The notes: generated by a model from the sequence alone, not told the origin. Shown: positions 8,606 to 18,850, numbered from the stretch's first letter. The stretch is 64,000 nucleotides of DNA from Raineyella sp. LH-20 (GCF_033110965.1 NZ_CP137003.1:2914001-2978000); one strand, 5' to 3'. A program made the numbers and translations.

Positions 8606-8632
8606 GAGCCCCCCGGACGTCCCGGGGGGCTC
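8606..8632 (+). terminator. Terminator after tRNA cluster 2
   Basis: Perfect 11-bp arms GAGCCCCCCGG and CCGGGGGGCTC with a 5-base loop, followed by TTCTCTT. Confidence 0.85.
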
Positions 8633-8749
8633 TTCTCTTGTGCGGGCTCGACCTCACCGCTGACGGACGAACCGGCTCCCGCGGCGCGACACCGGACGCT
8701 CGGCCTCAGGTCTCCCGCGAGGTCGTCCGGGCGGCCGGCCAGCACCCGG

Positions 8750-9820
8750 TCAGACGAGCCGTTCGGGTTGCCGGCCGTTGCCGACGGCGTGCAGATAGCG
8801 CAGGATCTGGCCGTACGACTCGATCATCCCGACCTTGACGTAGGGCATGTCGATCTCGTGGCAGTACTCCTCGACGATCGGCTGGGCGTCTTTCAGATGA
8901 GCCCGCGGCATCGACGGGAACAGGTGATGCTCGACCTGGTAGTTGAGACCGCCCATGAAGAAGTCGACCAGGGGTGAGCCGATGATGTTGCGGGATGTCG
9001 GCACCTGCTTCTGCAGGTGGTCGCGCCTGGTCTGCTGCCCCTCGGGCATCTCCATTCCCTTATGGTTCGGTGCGAAGACCGACGCCAGCAGGAAGCCCCA
9101 GATGCCCTGGTGGACGACGATGAAGGCGAGCACCTGCGGCGGTGAGAGGAGCCACACCAGCAGGCCCAGATACAGCGACCAGTGCAGCGCCAGCAACGCC
9201 CCCTCCACCGCGCGGGTTCCGCGGGGCCGGCGCACCAGCCAGCCGATGGCCTCGACCTGCAGCAGCCACCCCTGGAAGGTGAGCAGGGGGAAGAACAGGG
9301 CGGCCTGGTGGCGCGACACCCACAAGCCGAGCCCAGTCTTCTTCGCGTGCTGGCGCTCCGACCAGGTGATGATGCCCTCGGCCACGTCGGGATCGAGACC
9401 CTCGTGGTTCGGGTTCGCGTGATGGCGGTCGTGCTTGTCGTTCCAGTAGCCGAAGCTGACACCGAGCAGAATGTTCGCCGCCACCAGGCCGACCCGATCG
9501 CTCACGGAGCGTGGGCCTGGTAGCTGCCGGTGGCCCGCATCATGGACGACGAAGCTGACCTGTCCCCAGGTGATCGCGAGCAGCGGGGCCAGCAGCAGCG
9601 TCCACCAGCTACCCGCCAGCAGGGCCAGGCCGGCGACGACGGCGGCGAGGACCATCACCAGGGCGACGCCGGTGACCAGGTAGTAGCGGGTCGTCCCGGC
9701 CATCAGGCCACGGGCCTTGATCCGCTTGATCAGGGGTCGGAAGGAGCTCTGCCGAAGCCCGTCCGGAGGAGGGACGGGGGCCGTTGCCGGTCCGACCGGT
9801 GCTTCCAGGTGTGTCGTCAT
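8750..9820 (-). CDS. Membrane fatty acid desaturase (acyl-lipid/acyl-CoA type)
   Basis: 356 residues with the three histidine boxes of di-iron membrane desaturases: HDAGH (His93/97), HDRHH (130-134) and QVEHH (His298/299). The Q-x-x-HH third box is typical of front-end and actinobacterial DesA3-like enzymes. Hydrophobic stretches around residues 48-85, 108-125 and 200-235 fit four membrane spans. It should introduce a double bond in a membrane acyl chain; the position is not predictable. The start ATG 9820 gives a sensible N-terminus (MTTHLEAPVG) but has no close Shine-Dalgarno sequence. It is divergent from the two-component system at 9946, which is of the sensor type that controls desaturases in some Gram-positives; the link here is only positional. 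Confidence 0.9.
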   Translation of the reverse strand: MTTHLEAPVGPATAPVPPPDGLRQSSFRPLIKRIKARGLMAGTTRYYLVTGVALVMVLAAVVAGLALLAGSWWTLLLAPLLAITWGQVSFVVHDAGHRQLPGPRSVSDRVGLVAANILLGVSFGYWNDKHDRHHANPNHEGLDPDVAEGIITWSERQHAKKTGLGLWVSRHQAALFFPLLTFQGWLLQVEAIGWLVRRPRGTRAVEGALLALHWSLYLGLLVWLLSPPQVLAFIVVHQGIWGFLLASVFAPNHKGMEMPEGQQTRRDHLQKQVPTSRNIIGSPLVDFFMGGLNYQVEHHLFPSMPRAHLKDAQPIVEEYCHEIDMPYVKVGMIESYGQILRYLHAVGNGRQPERLV

Positions 9821-9945
9821 ACATCGAGTCTCGGCTCCTGGGCCGGGGCGAGCACTGGGGGCAGCACCCGGATCACCAGGGGTGCTGGCACCCCTGTCAC
9901 CACGAACGGGGCCGTCCGCCCTGGACGGCGCGAGATGATGGAGCA

Positions 9946-11169
9946 ATGAAGCGGCGACTGCAACTGACCCTGGTGGCGCTGATCGCCGCGCTGCTCTCGG
10001 TGGTCTGCCTGATCCCCGGGGTGGTCGTCCTGGTCAGCCTGCCGCTCACTGTGTTGTGGGTGGGCATCCCGCTGCTGATCGGTGCCGTCTGGGTCGGTCG
10101 CCGGCTCCTCAACGCCCACCGCAGCGGTGCGGGCTACGTGCTCGGCCGTGACGTGGCGCGTCCTTACCGCTCCGAGAGGCCGCAGCACCGCGGGTTCTTC
10201 GTGGTCGTCCGTGCGCTGCTGACCGACGAGGCGACCTGGCGCGACCTGCTGTGGATCGGTGTCAACGCCACCGCCGGGCTGTCCCTGGTGCTGCTTCCTC
10301 CGGTGTTCCTCGCCGGTGCGGCGGCCGCCGTTCTGCTGCCCCTCGTGGCGCTGACGCCGTGGGTGGTCCCTCTCGCCGACTGGTGGCTGCAGGGCCTGGT
10401 CGGCTGGCTCCTGGCCGCGGGCCTGCTGACGGCATGGTGGTACGCGACACCGCCATTGGTCCGAGCCTGGGCCACGATCACCAACGCCATGCTCGGACCG
10501 TCGCGGACCGCCGTCCTCAGCAGCCGGGTGGCCGCCCTGACCACCAGCCGGGCCGACAGCGTCGACTCCGCGGCCCAGGAGATCCGCCGGATCGAGCGGG
10601 ACCTGCACGACGGGGTCCAGGTCCGCCTGGTCAGTCTGGGGATGACCGTCGGCCTGGCGGAGGAGCTGATCGCCGCCCACCCCGAGCGGGCCCGCCGACT
10701 GCTCGAGGAGGCCCAGGACTCGGTGACCGCCACACTGCAGGACTTGCGGCGCCTGGTCCACGGGATCCATCCGCCGGTGCTGGCTGACCGCGGTCTGGTC
10801 GGCGCGGTCCGCGCGCTGGCCCTCGACCTGCCGCTGGACATCGACGTACGCGTCCGCGGATTCGGTGCCGACGAGTCGGCCAGACTGCCCGCTCCGGTGG
10901 AGGCCTGCGCCTACTTCGTCATCTCCGAGGCGCTCGCCAACGTCGTCAAACACTCCGGCGCCGACCGCGGCGACATCGCGTTGGAGCTGGGGCCCGGCAC
11001 CCTGCGCGGGGTGATACGTGACGACGGACGAGGCGGCGCCGAGGAGAGCCGGGGCAGCGGACTCAGTGGCATCCGCCGCCGGCTGGCTACCTTCGATGGG
11101 ACACTGGCGGTGACCAGCCCACTGGGTGGGCCCACCATCCTCACCATGGAGCTGCCGTGCGTGCCTTAG
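9946..11169 (+). CDS. Sensor histidine kinase, NarL-type partner (HisKA_3)
   Basis: 407 residues. An N-terminal membrane region (segments near 5-55 and 100-170) resembles the actinobacterial sensor domain family. The HisKA_3 dimerisation motif ERDLHDGVQVRLVSLG carries the phospho-acceptor His221, and SEALANVVKHSGADR is the N-box of the ATPase domain. The ATG at 9946 is chosen because the membrane region starts right there. The response regulator gene overlaps its last 13 bases, so the pair is translationally coupled. The signal sensed is not known; the family includes DesK- and LiaS-like membrane stress sensors. Confidence 0.9.
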   Translation: MKRRLQLTLVALIAALLSVVCLIPGVVVLVSLPLTVLWVGIPLLIGAVWVGRRLLNAHRSGAGYVLGRDVARPYRSERPQHRGFFVVVRALLTDEATWRDLLWIGVNATAGLSLVLLPPVFLAGAAAAVLLPLVALTPWVVPLADWWLQGLVGWLLAAGLLTAWWYATPPLVRAWATITNAMLGPSRTAVLSSRVAALTTSRADSVDSAAQEIRRIERDLHDGVQVRLVSLGMTVGLAEELIAAHPERARRLLEEAQDSVTATLQDLRRLVHGIHPPVLADRGLVGAVRALALDLPLDIDVRVRGFGADESARLPAPVEACAYFVISEALANVVKHSGADRGDIALELGPGTLRGVIRDDGRGGAEESRGSGLSGIRRRLATFDGTLAVTSPLGGPTILTMELPCVP

Positions 11170-11795
11170 TCGCCGAAGATCATGCGCTCCTCCGGGCCGG
11201 ACTGATCCAGTTGCTCGAGGCCCATGACATCGAGGTGGTCGAGGCCGTCGCGGACGAACCGTCGCTGGTCCGGGCGCTCGGGCGTCCCGACATCGACGTG
11301 GCCATCCTGGACGTACGCCTTCCACCGACCGGGACCGACGAGGGCCTGCGGGCGGCCGTGCAGGCCCGCCGCCGCCGTCCGGGCCTGCCGATCCTGGTGT
11401 TGAGCCAGTACGTCGAACAGCTGTACGCCCGGGAACTGCTCGCCTCGGAGGAGGGCGCCGTCGGCTACCTGCTCAAGGACCGGGTCGCCAACGTCCACCA
11501 GTTCATCAGCTCCGTACGTCAGGTCGCCGCCGGTGGCACCGTGATGGATCCCGAGGTGGTCGCCCAGCTGCTGCGGCGTCGTGGCGCCCCGCTCGCCGCC
11601 CTCACCCCACGGGAACGTGAGGTGCTGGAGCACATGGCGCAGGGCCGTTCGAACGCCGCGATCGGGGACGCCATGTCGATCACCGAGAGGGCGGTCGGCA
11701 AGCACATCGCGAACATCTTCGCCAAGCTCGACCTGGTCTCCTCCGACGATGACAACCGCCGGGTGCTGGCGGTGCTGGCCTACCTGCAGCGCTGA
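11157..11795 (+). CDS. Response regulator, NarL/FixJ family
   Basis: 212 residues: receiver domain (acidic pair Glu7/Asp8, phospho-acceptor Asp52 in VAILDVRLP) and a C-terminal LuxR-type helix-turn-helix beginning LTPREREVLEHMAQGRSNAA. It starts at a GTG inside the end of the kinase gene, with TGGAG five bases upstream. It should bind DNA when phosphorylated by the kinase; the divergent desaturase gene is an obvious candidate target by position only. Confidence 0.93.
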   Translation: MRALVAEDHALLRAGLIQLLEAHDIEVVEAVADEPSLVRALGRPDIDVAILDVRLPPTGTDEGLRAAVQARRRRPGLPILVLSQYVEQLYARELLASEEGAVGYLLKDRVANVHQFISSVRQVAAGGTVMDPEVVAQLLRRRGAPLAALTPREREVLEHMAQGRSNAAIGDAMSITERAVGKHIANIFAKLDLVSSDDDNRRVLAVLAYLQR

Positions 11796-11952
11796 GCGCG
11801 GGCGGTCGCGCCCCACGGCGGGACCGACCGGGCCACCCTCGGGGCCGGACCCGGCGAGCTGCAACACAACCCCCATCGACCCGTAACGCGGGTGTCACAG
11901 ATGGTCACCAGACTGAGGGGCAGGCCGGTCGGTCAGTCACAGGAGGCTTCCG

Positions 11953-12666
11953 ATGACGCACTCGGTGCTCGCCCTCGTCCACGGTGTCACCACCGGTCAC
12001 GAAACCGCCCACCTGGGCACCCTGGGCCCCGCTTTCGAACGGCGCGGGCTCGGAGTGCGGATCGCGTCCTTCACCGCTGCCGAGCATCCGCCCCGGCTCG
12101 ATCACGGCATCCGGATGCTGGTGGTGATGGGATCACTCGACTCGGTCCTCGATCGGGACGTGCCCTGGCTGGACCGCGAGTCCCGCTACATCGCCGAGGC
12201 CGTCGGCCGGGGTGTCCCGGTGCTCGGCGTGTGTTTCGGTGCGCAGCTGCTGTCGCGGATCCTCGGCGGACGCGTCGTGCGTGCCGAGAGGCCAGAGACC
12301 GGCCTGGTCCCGGTCGAATCCATTGACACCGAGCAGATCCCGGGCGGTCGGTGGTACTCCTTCCACCACGACCAGATCATCGCCCCGTGCGATGCGCAGG
12401 TGCTGGCCACCAGCGCCGAATGCGTCCAGGCCTTCCGGCACGGGCCGCATCTGGGCGTCCAGTTCCATCCCGAAGTGACGCCGCGGACCCTCGACAGCTG
12501 GCGCGACGGATTCGTCGGCCGCGCGGGCGGGCCGGGGGAGGAGGCCGGCCGGCTGCTGGTGGAGCACTCGCGCGAGGTGACCGCCGAGGCACCCGCACTG
12601 GCCCGGCAGGCCGAGCAGTTGGTCCGTGGCTTCGTCCGCCACGCCAGGCTGGCGGCCGCCGCCTGA
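11953..12666 (+). CDS. Class I glutamine amidotransferase domain protein
   Basis: 237 residues forming a stand-alone class I GATase with nucleophile Cys94 (GVCFGAQLL), His172 and Glu174 (QFHPEV), so it is likely active. Such single-domain proteins include GMP synthase-like amidotransferases and gamma-glutamyl hydrolases of polyamine breakdown. There is no synthase partner next to it, so the acceptor is unknown. The ATG at 11953 has AGGAGG 6 bases upstream. Confidence 0.88.
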   Translation: MTHSVLALVHGVTTGHETAHLGTLGPAFERRGLGVRIASFTAAEHPPRLDHGIRMLVVMGSLDSVLDRDVPWLDRESRYIAEAVGRGVPVLGVCFGAQLLSRILGGRVVRAERPETGLVPVESIDTEQIPGGRWYSFHHDQIIAPCDAQVLATSAECVQAFRHGPHLGVQFHPEVTPRTLDSWRDGFVGRAGGPGEEAGRLLVEHSREVTAEAPALARQAEQLVRGFVRHARLAAAA

Positions 12667-12743
12667 CCCCTCGCCGTCCCCTCTCGTGCCGGAAGTCCCT
12701 CCGACCGGCCTGTCCGCTGGGATCCTCCGGCGGCCCGGCGCGG

Positions 12744-12749
12744 TAGGCT
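12744..12749 (+). promoter_or_regulatory. Candidate -10 box upstream of thrS
   Basis: TAGGCT, matching the box seen at several starts in this window. It would give a leader of about 90 nt. No T-box or other structured leader was recognised. Confidence 0.3.
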
Positions 12750-12844
12750 CGGGGACCGACGCCACCGGCGTCCCCGACCATGAGCCTGCCCGGCCGCATA
12801 CCCGGTATGTGTGCGACATCCGGGCGGGGAGAGAGGAAACCGCC

Positions 12845-14848
12845 GTGTCCATCACTGTGTCCCTGGTCCGGTCGTCCGACACCTCGAGCGAGGTCCTCGA
12901 CGACGGCACCACGGGTCTGGACCTGTTCGGCGAGGATCGTACGATCGTCGCCTGCCGCGTCAACGGGGAGATCAAGGATCTCCACCTCCCCGTCCCCGAC
13001 GGGGCGACCGTCGAACCGGTCCTGATCGGCAGCCCCGACGGGCTCAACATCCTGCGCCACTCCTGCGCGCACATCGCCGCCCAGGCCGTGCAGAACCTGC
13101 ACGAGGAGGCCAAGCTGGGCATCGGCCCGCCGATCACCGACGGTTTCTACTACGACTTCCTGGTAGACGAGCCGTTCACCCCCGAGGACCTGAAGGCCCT
13201 CGAGAAGCAGATGCAGCGGATCATCAAGGAGAAGCAGCGCTTCCACCGTCGGGTCGTCACCGACGAGGAGGCCCGTACGGAGCTCGCCGACGAGCCGTTC
13301 AAGCTGGAACTGATCACCGACAAGGGGTCGGCCAGCACCGAGGACGGCTCGGCGACAGAGGTCGGCGCCGGTGAGCTGACCATCTACGAGAACGTCCGCC
13401 GCAACGGCGAACGCGCCTGGGAGGACCTGTGCCGCGGCCCGCACGTGCCGCACACCGGCTACGTCCCGGCCTTCGCGCTCACCCGGTCCTCGGCCGCCTA
13501 CTGGCGGGGTGACCAGAAGAACCAGCAGCTGCAGCGCCTCTACGGCACCGCCTGGCCGTCGCGGGACGAGCTGAAGGACTACCAGACCCGGATGGAGGAG
13601 GCCGCCAAGCGCGACCACCGCAAGCTGGGCACCGAGCTCGACCTGTTCTCCTTCCCTGAGGAGATCGGCTCCGGTCTGCCGGTCTTCCACCCCAAGGGCG
13701 CGCTGATCAAGATGCAGATGGAGAACTACTCCCGGCAGCGTCACCTGGAGGCCGGTTACTCCTTCGTCTCCACCCCGCACATCACCAAGGGGCACCTGTT
13801 CGAGACCTCCAAGCACCTCGACTGGTACGCCGACGGCATGTACCCGCCGATGCGGGTCGACGAGGAGCGCGACGCGGACGGCACGGTGGTCAAGCCGGGC
13901 GTCGACTACTACCTCAAGCCGATGAACTGCCCGATGCACAACCTGATCTTCGAGTCGCGCGGGCGCTCCTACCGGGAACTGCCGCTGCGGCTGTTCGAGT
14001 TCGGGTCGGTCTACCGCTACGAGAAGTCTGGTGTCGTGCACGGCCTCACCCGGGCCCGCGGCTTCACCCAGGACGACGCCCACATCTACTGCACCCGCGA
14101 GCAGATGAAGGACGAGCTGACCCGCCTGCTCACCTTCGTCCTCGACCTGCTCAAGGACTACGGCCTCGACGACTTCTACCTGGAGCTGTCGACCCGTGAC
14201 CCGGAGAAGTCGGTCGGCGATGACGCCACCTGGGAGGAGGCGACCCGTACGCTCGCCGAGGTCGCCCAGGCCTCCGGCCTGGAGCTCGTCGACGATCCGG
14301 GCGGCGCAGCCTTCTACGGCCCGAAGATCTCGGTCCAGGCCAAGGACGCGATCGGACGGACCTGGCAGCTGTCGACGATCCAACTGGACTTCTTCGAGCC
14401 GGGGCTGTTCAACCTGGAGTACACCGCGGCCGACGGCTCCCGCCAGCAGCCGGTGATGATCCACCGGGCACTGTTCGGGTCGATCGAGCGGTTCTTCGGC
14501 GTGCTGCTGGAGCACTACGCCGGCGCGTTCCCGGTGTGGCTGGCGCCGGTCCAGGTGGTCGGGATCCCGGTCGCCGGTGAGTTCACCGAGTACCTGGAGC
14601 AGGTCGCCGACACGCTGCGGGCCCGCGGCGTACGCGTCGAGGTGGACTCCTCCGACGACCGGATGCAGAAGAAGATCCGCAACGCGCAGAAGCAGAAGGT
14701 GCCCTACATGCTGATCGCCGGCGGGGAGGACCGGGAGGCCGGTGCCGTCTCGTTCCGCTACCGCGACGGTCGGCAGAAGAACGGTGTCCCGATCGACGAG
14801 GCGATCACGGAGATCGTCGACGCGATCGAGCGCAAGGTCCAGGTCTGA
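12845..14848 (+). CDS. thrS: Threonyl-tRNA synthetase
   Basis: Charges tRNA-Thr. 667 residues with an N-terminal TGS domain, the editing domain HSCAHIAAQ (HxxxH), and a class II catalytic core with zinc ligands in MNCPMHN and [17 protein letters not shown], and a C-terminal anticodon-binding domain. Start is a GTG with AGAGGAAAC upstream; longer frames reach into the preceding intergenic region without similarity. It heads a tight run thrS-HIT-pgsA, the same order as Rv2614c-Rv2612c in Mycobacterium tuberculosis. Confidence 0.97.
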   Translation: MSITVSLVRSSDTSSEVLDDGTTGLDLFGEDRTIVACRVNGEIKDLHLPVPDGATVEPVLIGSPDGLNILRHSCAHIAAQAVQNLHEEAKLGIGPPITDGFYYDFLVDEPFTPEDLKALEKQMQRIIKEKQRFHRRVVTDEEARTELADEPFKLELITDKGSASTEDGSATEVGAGELTIYENVRRNGERAWEDLCRGPHVPHTGYVPAFALTRSSAAYWRGDQKNQQLQRLYGTAWPSRDELKDYQTRMEEAAKRDHRKLGTELDLFSFPEEIGSGLPVFHPKGALIKMQMENYSRQRHLEAGYSFVSTPHITKGHLFETSKHLDWYADGMYPPMRVDEERDADGTVVKPGVDYYLKPMNCPMHNLIFESRGRSYRELPLRLFEFGSVYRYEKSGVVHGLTRARGFTQDDAHIYCTREQMKDELTRLLTFVLDLLKDYGLDDFYLELSTRDPEKSVGDDATWEEATRTLAEVAQASGLELVDDPGGAAFYGPKISVQAKDAIGRTWQLSTIQLDFFEPGLFNLEYTAADGSRQQPVMIHRALFGSIERFFGVLLEHYAGAFPVWLAPVQVVGIPVAGEFTEYLEQVADTLRARGVRVEVDSSDDRMQKKIRNAQKQKVPYMLIAGGEDREAGAVSFRYRDGRQKNGVPIDEAITEIVDAIERKVQV

Positions 14849-14852
14849 GCAG

Positions 14853-15452
14853 ATGGCGGTGCAGCGGGAGCGCCCGGAGGCGCCGGACGGACCGTCGGTC
14901 ACCGTCGACGCGTCGACGCTGGCCGGCGATCCGGACGTGTTCGATCGCCTGTGGGTGGCGCATCGCCAGGCGTACGTCAGCGGTGACAAGCACCCGCTGG
15001 CGGACGCCGGCGACCCCTGCCCGTTCTGCACCGCCCCCCTCGGCTCGGACGAGGACGGGCTGATCGTCCACCGCGGCAGGGTCGCGTACGTCATCCTCAA
15101 CCTGTACCCGTACAACGCCGGCCACCTGATGGTGTGCCCCTACCGGCACGTGGCCGACTACACCGATCTGACGGTGGAGGAGGTGCTGGAGATCGCCGAG
15201 CTGACCCGCACCGCGATGACTGTGCTGCGCTCGGTGAGCCGGCCGCAGGGGTTCAACCTGGGGATGAACCAAGGCGAGGCGGCCGGCGCAGGCATCGCCG
15301 CGCACCTGCACCAGCACGTCGTGCCGCGGTGGCGCGGGGACACCAATTTCTTCCCGATCGTGGCGCGGACGAAGGCGATCCCTCAGCTGCTCGGCGAGAC
15401 CCGTCGGTTGCTCGCCGCAGCCTGGCCCGGTCCGGCGGGACGGACCTGCTGA
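14853..15452 (+). CDS. HIT-family nucleotide hydrolase/phosphorylase
   Basis: 199 residues with the histidine triad HLHQHVVP and an N-terminal CPFC motif that may bind zinc. The homologue in the same gene position in mycobacteria (Rv2613c) is an Ap4A phosphorylase, so this protein may break down diadenosine tetraphosphate, a side product of aminoacyl-tRNA synthetases such as the ThrRS encoded just upstream. The ATG lies four bases after the thrS stop. Confidence 0.88.
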   Translation: MAVQRERPEAPDGPSVTVDASTLAGDPDVFDRLWVAHRQAYVSGDKHPLADAGDPCPFCTAPLGSDEDGLIVHRGRVAYVILNLYPYNAGHLMVCPYRHVADYTDLTVEEVLEIAELTRTAMTVLRSVSRPQGFNLGMNQGEAAGAGIAAHLHQHVVPRWRGDTNFFPIVARTKAIPQLLGETRRLLAAAWPGPAGRTC

Positions 15453-16063
15453 TGCTCGAGCGGTTCCGCCACGGCTGGCGCCGGGTGATGACACCTCCTG
15501 CCCGGCTGCTGCTGGCCTGGGGCGTCCACCCGAACACCGTCACCTGGGTCGGCACTCTGTGCCTGGTGCTGGTGGCGTTCGTCACGGTCCCGTTCGGCTG
15601 GCTGTGGCAGGGCGCACTGGCGATGGGCGTGCTGGTGATGTCGGACTCGGTCGACGGCCAGATGGCCCGCCTCAGCGGCCAGCAGTCCAGCTACGGGGCC
15701 TTCCTCGACGCGACCCTGGATCGCGTCAGCGATGCCGCGGTGATGACGGCGACGATGATCCACTTCGTCCGCACCGGCGACCCGGCCTGGCTGGTCGGTC
15801 TGGCCGGTTGGGCCATCGCGATGGGGCAGATCACGTCGTACGTCAAGGCTCGGGCCGAGGCCGAAGGGTTCCGTGCCAACGTCGGCATCGCCGCCCGGGC
15901 GGACCGGCTGGTGGTGATCCTGCTCGGTCTGCTGCTGTCCGGGCTGGGTGTGCCGTGGGCGGCAGAGGCCGCCGTGGTGCTGCTCGCGGTCGCGGGCACC
16001 ATCACCGTCGGACAGCGGCTGTCCACCGTCCACGCACAGGCTGAGATGCTCCCGGACCGGTGA
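15452..16063 (+). CDS. pgsA: CDP-alcohol phosphatidyltransferase, probably phosphatidylinositol phosphate synthase
   Basis: 203-residue membrane enzyme with the full CDP-alcohol motif: D-G-x2-A-R-x8-G-x3-D-x3-D within DSVDGQMARLSGQQSSYGAFLDATLDRVSD region (about residues 66-95). About six membrane segments. In mycobacteria the gene in this position (pgsA1) makes phosphatidylinositol phosphate from CDP-diacylglycerol and inositol phosphate. That substrate is inferred from position. The ATG overlaps the HIT stop codon by one base. Confidence 0.88.
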   Translation: MLERFRHGWRRVMTPPARLLLAWGVHPNTVTWVGTLCLVLVAFVTVPFGWLWQGALAMGVLVMSDSVDGQMARLSGQQSSYGAFLDATLDRVSDAAVMTATMIHFVRTGDPAWLVGLAGWAIAMGQITSYVKARAEAEGFRANVGIAARADRLVVILLGLLLSGLGVPWAAEAAVVLLAVAGTITVGQRLSTVHAQAEMLPDR

Positions 16064-17706
16064 ACGCCAGCGTGATCACCGGACCGGCACCGGTGCAGAC
16101 AGTCGACACCACGGATCGCCGGACACCGTGGTGGGTCATCGCCGCGATGGCCGTCGCCGGCGCGTTGACGATGCGCCTGGCCTTCCCGCAGCCCGGCTGG
16201 TGGCCCCTGTTGGTGCCGGGACTGGCCCTCGTGCTCGGCTCGGCCGCGATCCCGGCCCGCCCGCGGTCGGCCGCGCTGGTCGGCCTGCTCAGCGGTCTGG
16301 CCTTCTACCTGCCGCTGGTGCACTGGGCCACCCTCTTCCTCGGCTGGCTGCCGTGGGCCGCCCTGGGCGCCGTGATGGCCCTGTGGTGGGCACTCGGCTA
16401 CGTCGCGATCTTCTGGCTGCACCGCTGGGCGCGCCACGCCTGGCCCGGGCCGGTCGGGCGCTGGCTGCTCACCCCGCTGGTCACCGCCGGGCTGTGGACC
16501 GCCCGGGACGTCGTGTCGAGCTCCTGGCCCTACCGCGGGTTCGCCTGGGGACGGCTCGCGCAGGCACTGGCCTGGAGCCCGCTGGTGGACCTGGTCGGCT
16601 GGCTCGGGCTGGCCGGCACCGGTTTCGTCCTCGCCCTGGTCGCCGCGGCTGCCGTCCCGGGCGCCCGGCGACTGGTCCGTCGTGACGTACGTCCCGCGCA
16701 CCGGGCGCTGCCGCTCACCGGGTGGCTGGCGCTGGTCGTCCTGCTGGTCGCCGTGCCGGGCTACCCGTCGGTGACGACCGGGACGATCCGGGTCGCCGGC
16801 ATCCAGGGCGGCGACGAACGGGCCGGCTATTTCATGGGCGGCCAACCGGGTGACGTCCTCGACGCCCACCTGCAGGCGACCGCCCTGGTGCCCGCTGACG
16901 CCCACCCGGACGTCGTCGTCTGGCCCGAGGGGGCGGCGGAGTGGGACCCGTCCCACTGGCCGTCGCTGCAGAGCCGGTTCGACGCCCTGTCCGCCCGGCT
17001 CGGCGCGCCGCTGCTGCTCGGCTCGGCGACGGACCGGAACGGCCGGACCTACCAGTCGGAGTACGTCTGGCCCTCGACCGGCGGCACCCGGGAGATCTAC
17101 GACAAGCGCAATCCGGTGCCGTTCGGGGAGTACGTGCCCGACCGGGAGGTGTACGACAAGATCGTGCCGGGCCTGATCGGCCTGATCGGGCGGGACCTCC
17201 AGCCGGGCACCGGTCCGGCGGCGCTCGCACTGACCACCCGCGACGGTCGTCCGGCCGACGTCGGTGTGGCGATCTGCTACGACATCATCGACGACGCGCT
17301 GGGCCGCGAGTCGGTCCGCGAGGGCGCGCAGTGGCTGGTCTCACCGACCAACAACGCCGACTTCGGCCGCACCGACGAACTCGACCAGCAGCTCGCGTTC
17401 GCCCGGCTGCGGGCGGTCGAGACGGGGCGGTCGCTGGTCCAGGTCTCCACCGTCGGGCACACCGCCGCCTTCGGCCCGGACGGTCGCGTGCTGGCGCAGG
17501 TCCCGTGGTACACGCCGGAAGCGATGGTGGTGGACGTGCCGCTGTCGACGACGATCACCCCGGCCGTACGGTTCGGTGCGGTGATCCAGCTCACAGGTGC
17601 CGCGGTCGGTCTCCTCGGCCTGCTCACCTGCGCGGTGCTGGCGAGCAGGATCCGGCGCGGAGGCCGCCGAGAGAGCCACTCGGAATCGCCTAGGCTGTCG
17701 GTGTGA
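16060..17706 (+). CDS. lnt: Apolipoprotein N-acyltransferase
   Basis: 548 residues. The N-terminal half has several membrane helices (residues 25-235) and the periplasmic half is a nitrilase-fold domain with the catalytic triad Glu290 (WPEGAAEW), Lys349 (DKRNPVPFGEY) and Cys406 (AICYDI). A last membrane helix lies near 510-535. It adds the third acyl chain to lipoproteins. The GTG start overlaps the pgsA stop by four bases. A lipoprotein that could be a substrate is encoded at 60201. Confidence 0.93.
   Translation: MNASVITGPAPVQTVDTTDRRTPWWVIAAMAVAGALTMRLAFPQPGWWPLLVPGLALVLGSAAIPARPRSAALVGLLSGLAFYLPLVHWATLFLGWLPWAALGAVMALWWALGYVAIFWLHRWARHAWPGPVGRWLLTPLVTAGLWTARDVVSSSWPYRGFAWGRLAQALAWSPLVDLVGWLGLAGTGFVLALVAAAAVPGARRLVRRDVRPAHRALPLTGWLALVVLLVAVPGYPSVTTGTIRVAGIQGGDERAGYFMGGQPGDVLDAHLQATALVPADAHPDVVVWPEGAAEWDPSHWPSLQSRFDALSARLGAPLLLGSATDRNGRTYQSEYVWPSTGGTREIYDKRNPVPFGEYVPDREVYDKIVPGLIGLIGRDLQPGTGPAALALTTRDGRPADVGVAICYDIIDDALGRESVREGAQWLVSPTNNADFGRTDELDQQLAFARLRAVETGRSLVQVSTVGHTAAFGPDGRVLAQVPWYTPEAMVVDVPLSTTITPAVRFGAVIQLTGAAVGLLGLLTCAVLASRIRRGGRRESHSESPRLSV
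17691..17696 (+). promoter_or_regulatory. -10 box inside lnt end, leaderless promoter of DUF881 operon
   Basis: TAGGCT ends six bases before the GTG at 17703. It gives the DUF881-sbp-DUF881 genes their own start although they overlap lnt. Confidence 0.5.
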
Positions 17707-18521
17707 ACGGAGGGCGGACGGAGCGGGGGGCGACCGCGCGCACCGACAGCATGGATCTGCTGCGCGAGATCCAGGCCAGTGCGGTGGACCCCGACTACAC
17801 CCGTGAACGTGCCTGGGCCCAGGGCGGTCGAGCGCATCGCTGGGCCCAGCTTCCGGTGTTCGCCGCCGCGGCGGCGCTGTTCGCGATGTCGATGGTGCTG
17901 ACGACTCGGGCGGCCCCGCAGATCCAGACGGACCGGGCCGCCATGGTGACGGCGATCGAGGCCACCCAGAAGCAGCAGGACCAGCTCCGCCAGGAGATTG
18001 CGGCCACCCGCGCCGAGACGTACGCCCTGCAGCAGAAGGGCCTGGCCAGTGACGCCGGGAACGCGCGGATCGCCGGCCAGGTCGAGCAGCTCTCCATCCC
18101 GACCGGAGCGGCTCCTGTGGTCGGGCCTGGTCTGGTCATCGTGGTGGACGACGCGTCGACCGGGGCGGCCGACGCCCGGGTGATCGACACCGACCTGCAG
18201 CAACTGGTCAACGGACTGTGGCAGGCAGGAGCCGAGGGGATCGCGATCAACGATCACCGGCTCACCGGACTGACCGCCATCCGCGGAGCCGGCGACGCGA
18301 TCACCGTCGACTATCGTTCCCTCACCCGGCCGTACACCATCGCGGTGATCGGCGACCCCAACAGCCTCCAGCAGACCTTCATCACCACCGACGGTGGTGT
18401 CTGGTGGAACTACCTGGAGAAGAACATCGGTATCCGCATGACCATCACCCGGCAGAAGAAGGTGCAGCTGCCGGCCGCGACCAGGGTCACGCTCCGCCAA
18501 GCGAAGGGAGGCACCCCGTGA
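17703..18521 (+). CDS. DUF881 family membrane protein (first copy)
   Basis: 272 residues: short cytosolic start, one membrane helix (about 48-70), a short coiled coil (about 72-105), then the extracytoplasmic DUF881 domain. Same order as Rv1823 in M. tuberculosis. Function is unknown; the cluster position suggests a cell envelope or division role. The GTG overlaps the lnt stop by four bases. An ATG at 17751 (MDLLREIQ) is an alternative start. Confidence 0.88.
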   Translation: MNGGRTERGATARTDSMDLLREIQASAVDPDYTRERAWAQGGRAHRWAQLPVFAAAAALFAMSMVLTTRAAPQIQTDRAAMVTAIEATQKQQDQLRQEIAATRAETYALQQKGLASDAGNARIAGQVEQLSIPTGAAPVVGPGLVIVVDDASTGAADARVIDTDLQQLVNGLWQAGAEGIAINDHRLTGLTAIRGAGDAITVDYRSLTRPYTIAVIGDPNSLQQTFITTDGGVWWNYLEKNIGIRMTITRQKKVQLPAATRVTLRQAKGGTP

Positions 18522-18850
18522 TCCCCATCATCGGGCTCGTCGTCGGCATCGTCCTCGGGATCATCTTCCAGCCAGACGTCCCGGCCGCCCTGCAGCCGTA
18601 CCTCCCGATCGCGATCATCGCCGCGATGGACGCGATGTTCGGCGCGTTCCGGGCCTGGCTGGAGGGACGATTCAGCGACCGCGTCTTCGTCGTGTCGTTC
18701 TTCTCCAACGTGTTGATCGCCGCCCTGATCGTCTGGGTGGGCGACCAGATCGGTGTCGGCTCGCAGCTCTCGACCGGCGTGGTGGTGGTGCTCAGCATCC
18801 GCATCTTCACCAACGTCGCCGCCATCCGACGGGTCATCTTCCATGCGTGA
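18518..18850 (+). CDS. sbp: Small basic membrane protein Sbp (DUF1290)
   Basis: 110 residues, nearly all hydrophobic, with three predicted membrane segments (2-18, 28-46, 58-105 region). It matches the Sbp family, which lies between two DUF881 genes in many actinobacteria and next to division genes in Bacillus. The GTG start overlaps the preceding stop by four bases. Molecular role is not known. Confidence 0.9.
   Translation: MIPIIGLVVGIVLGIIFQPDVPAALQPYLPIAIIAAMDAMFGAFRAWLEGRFSDRVFVVSFFSNVLIAALIVWVGDQIGVGSQLSTGVVVVLSIRIFTNVAAIRRVIFHA

Noticed and set aside
12667-12844. T-box or other riboswitch before thrS
   Set aside because: No T-box sequence or terminator/antiterminator pair could be seen.
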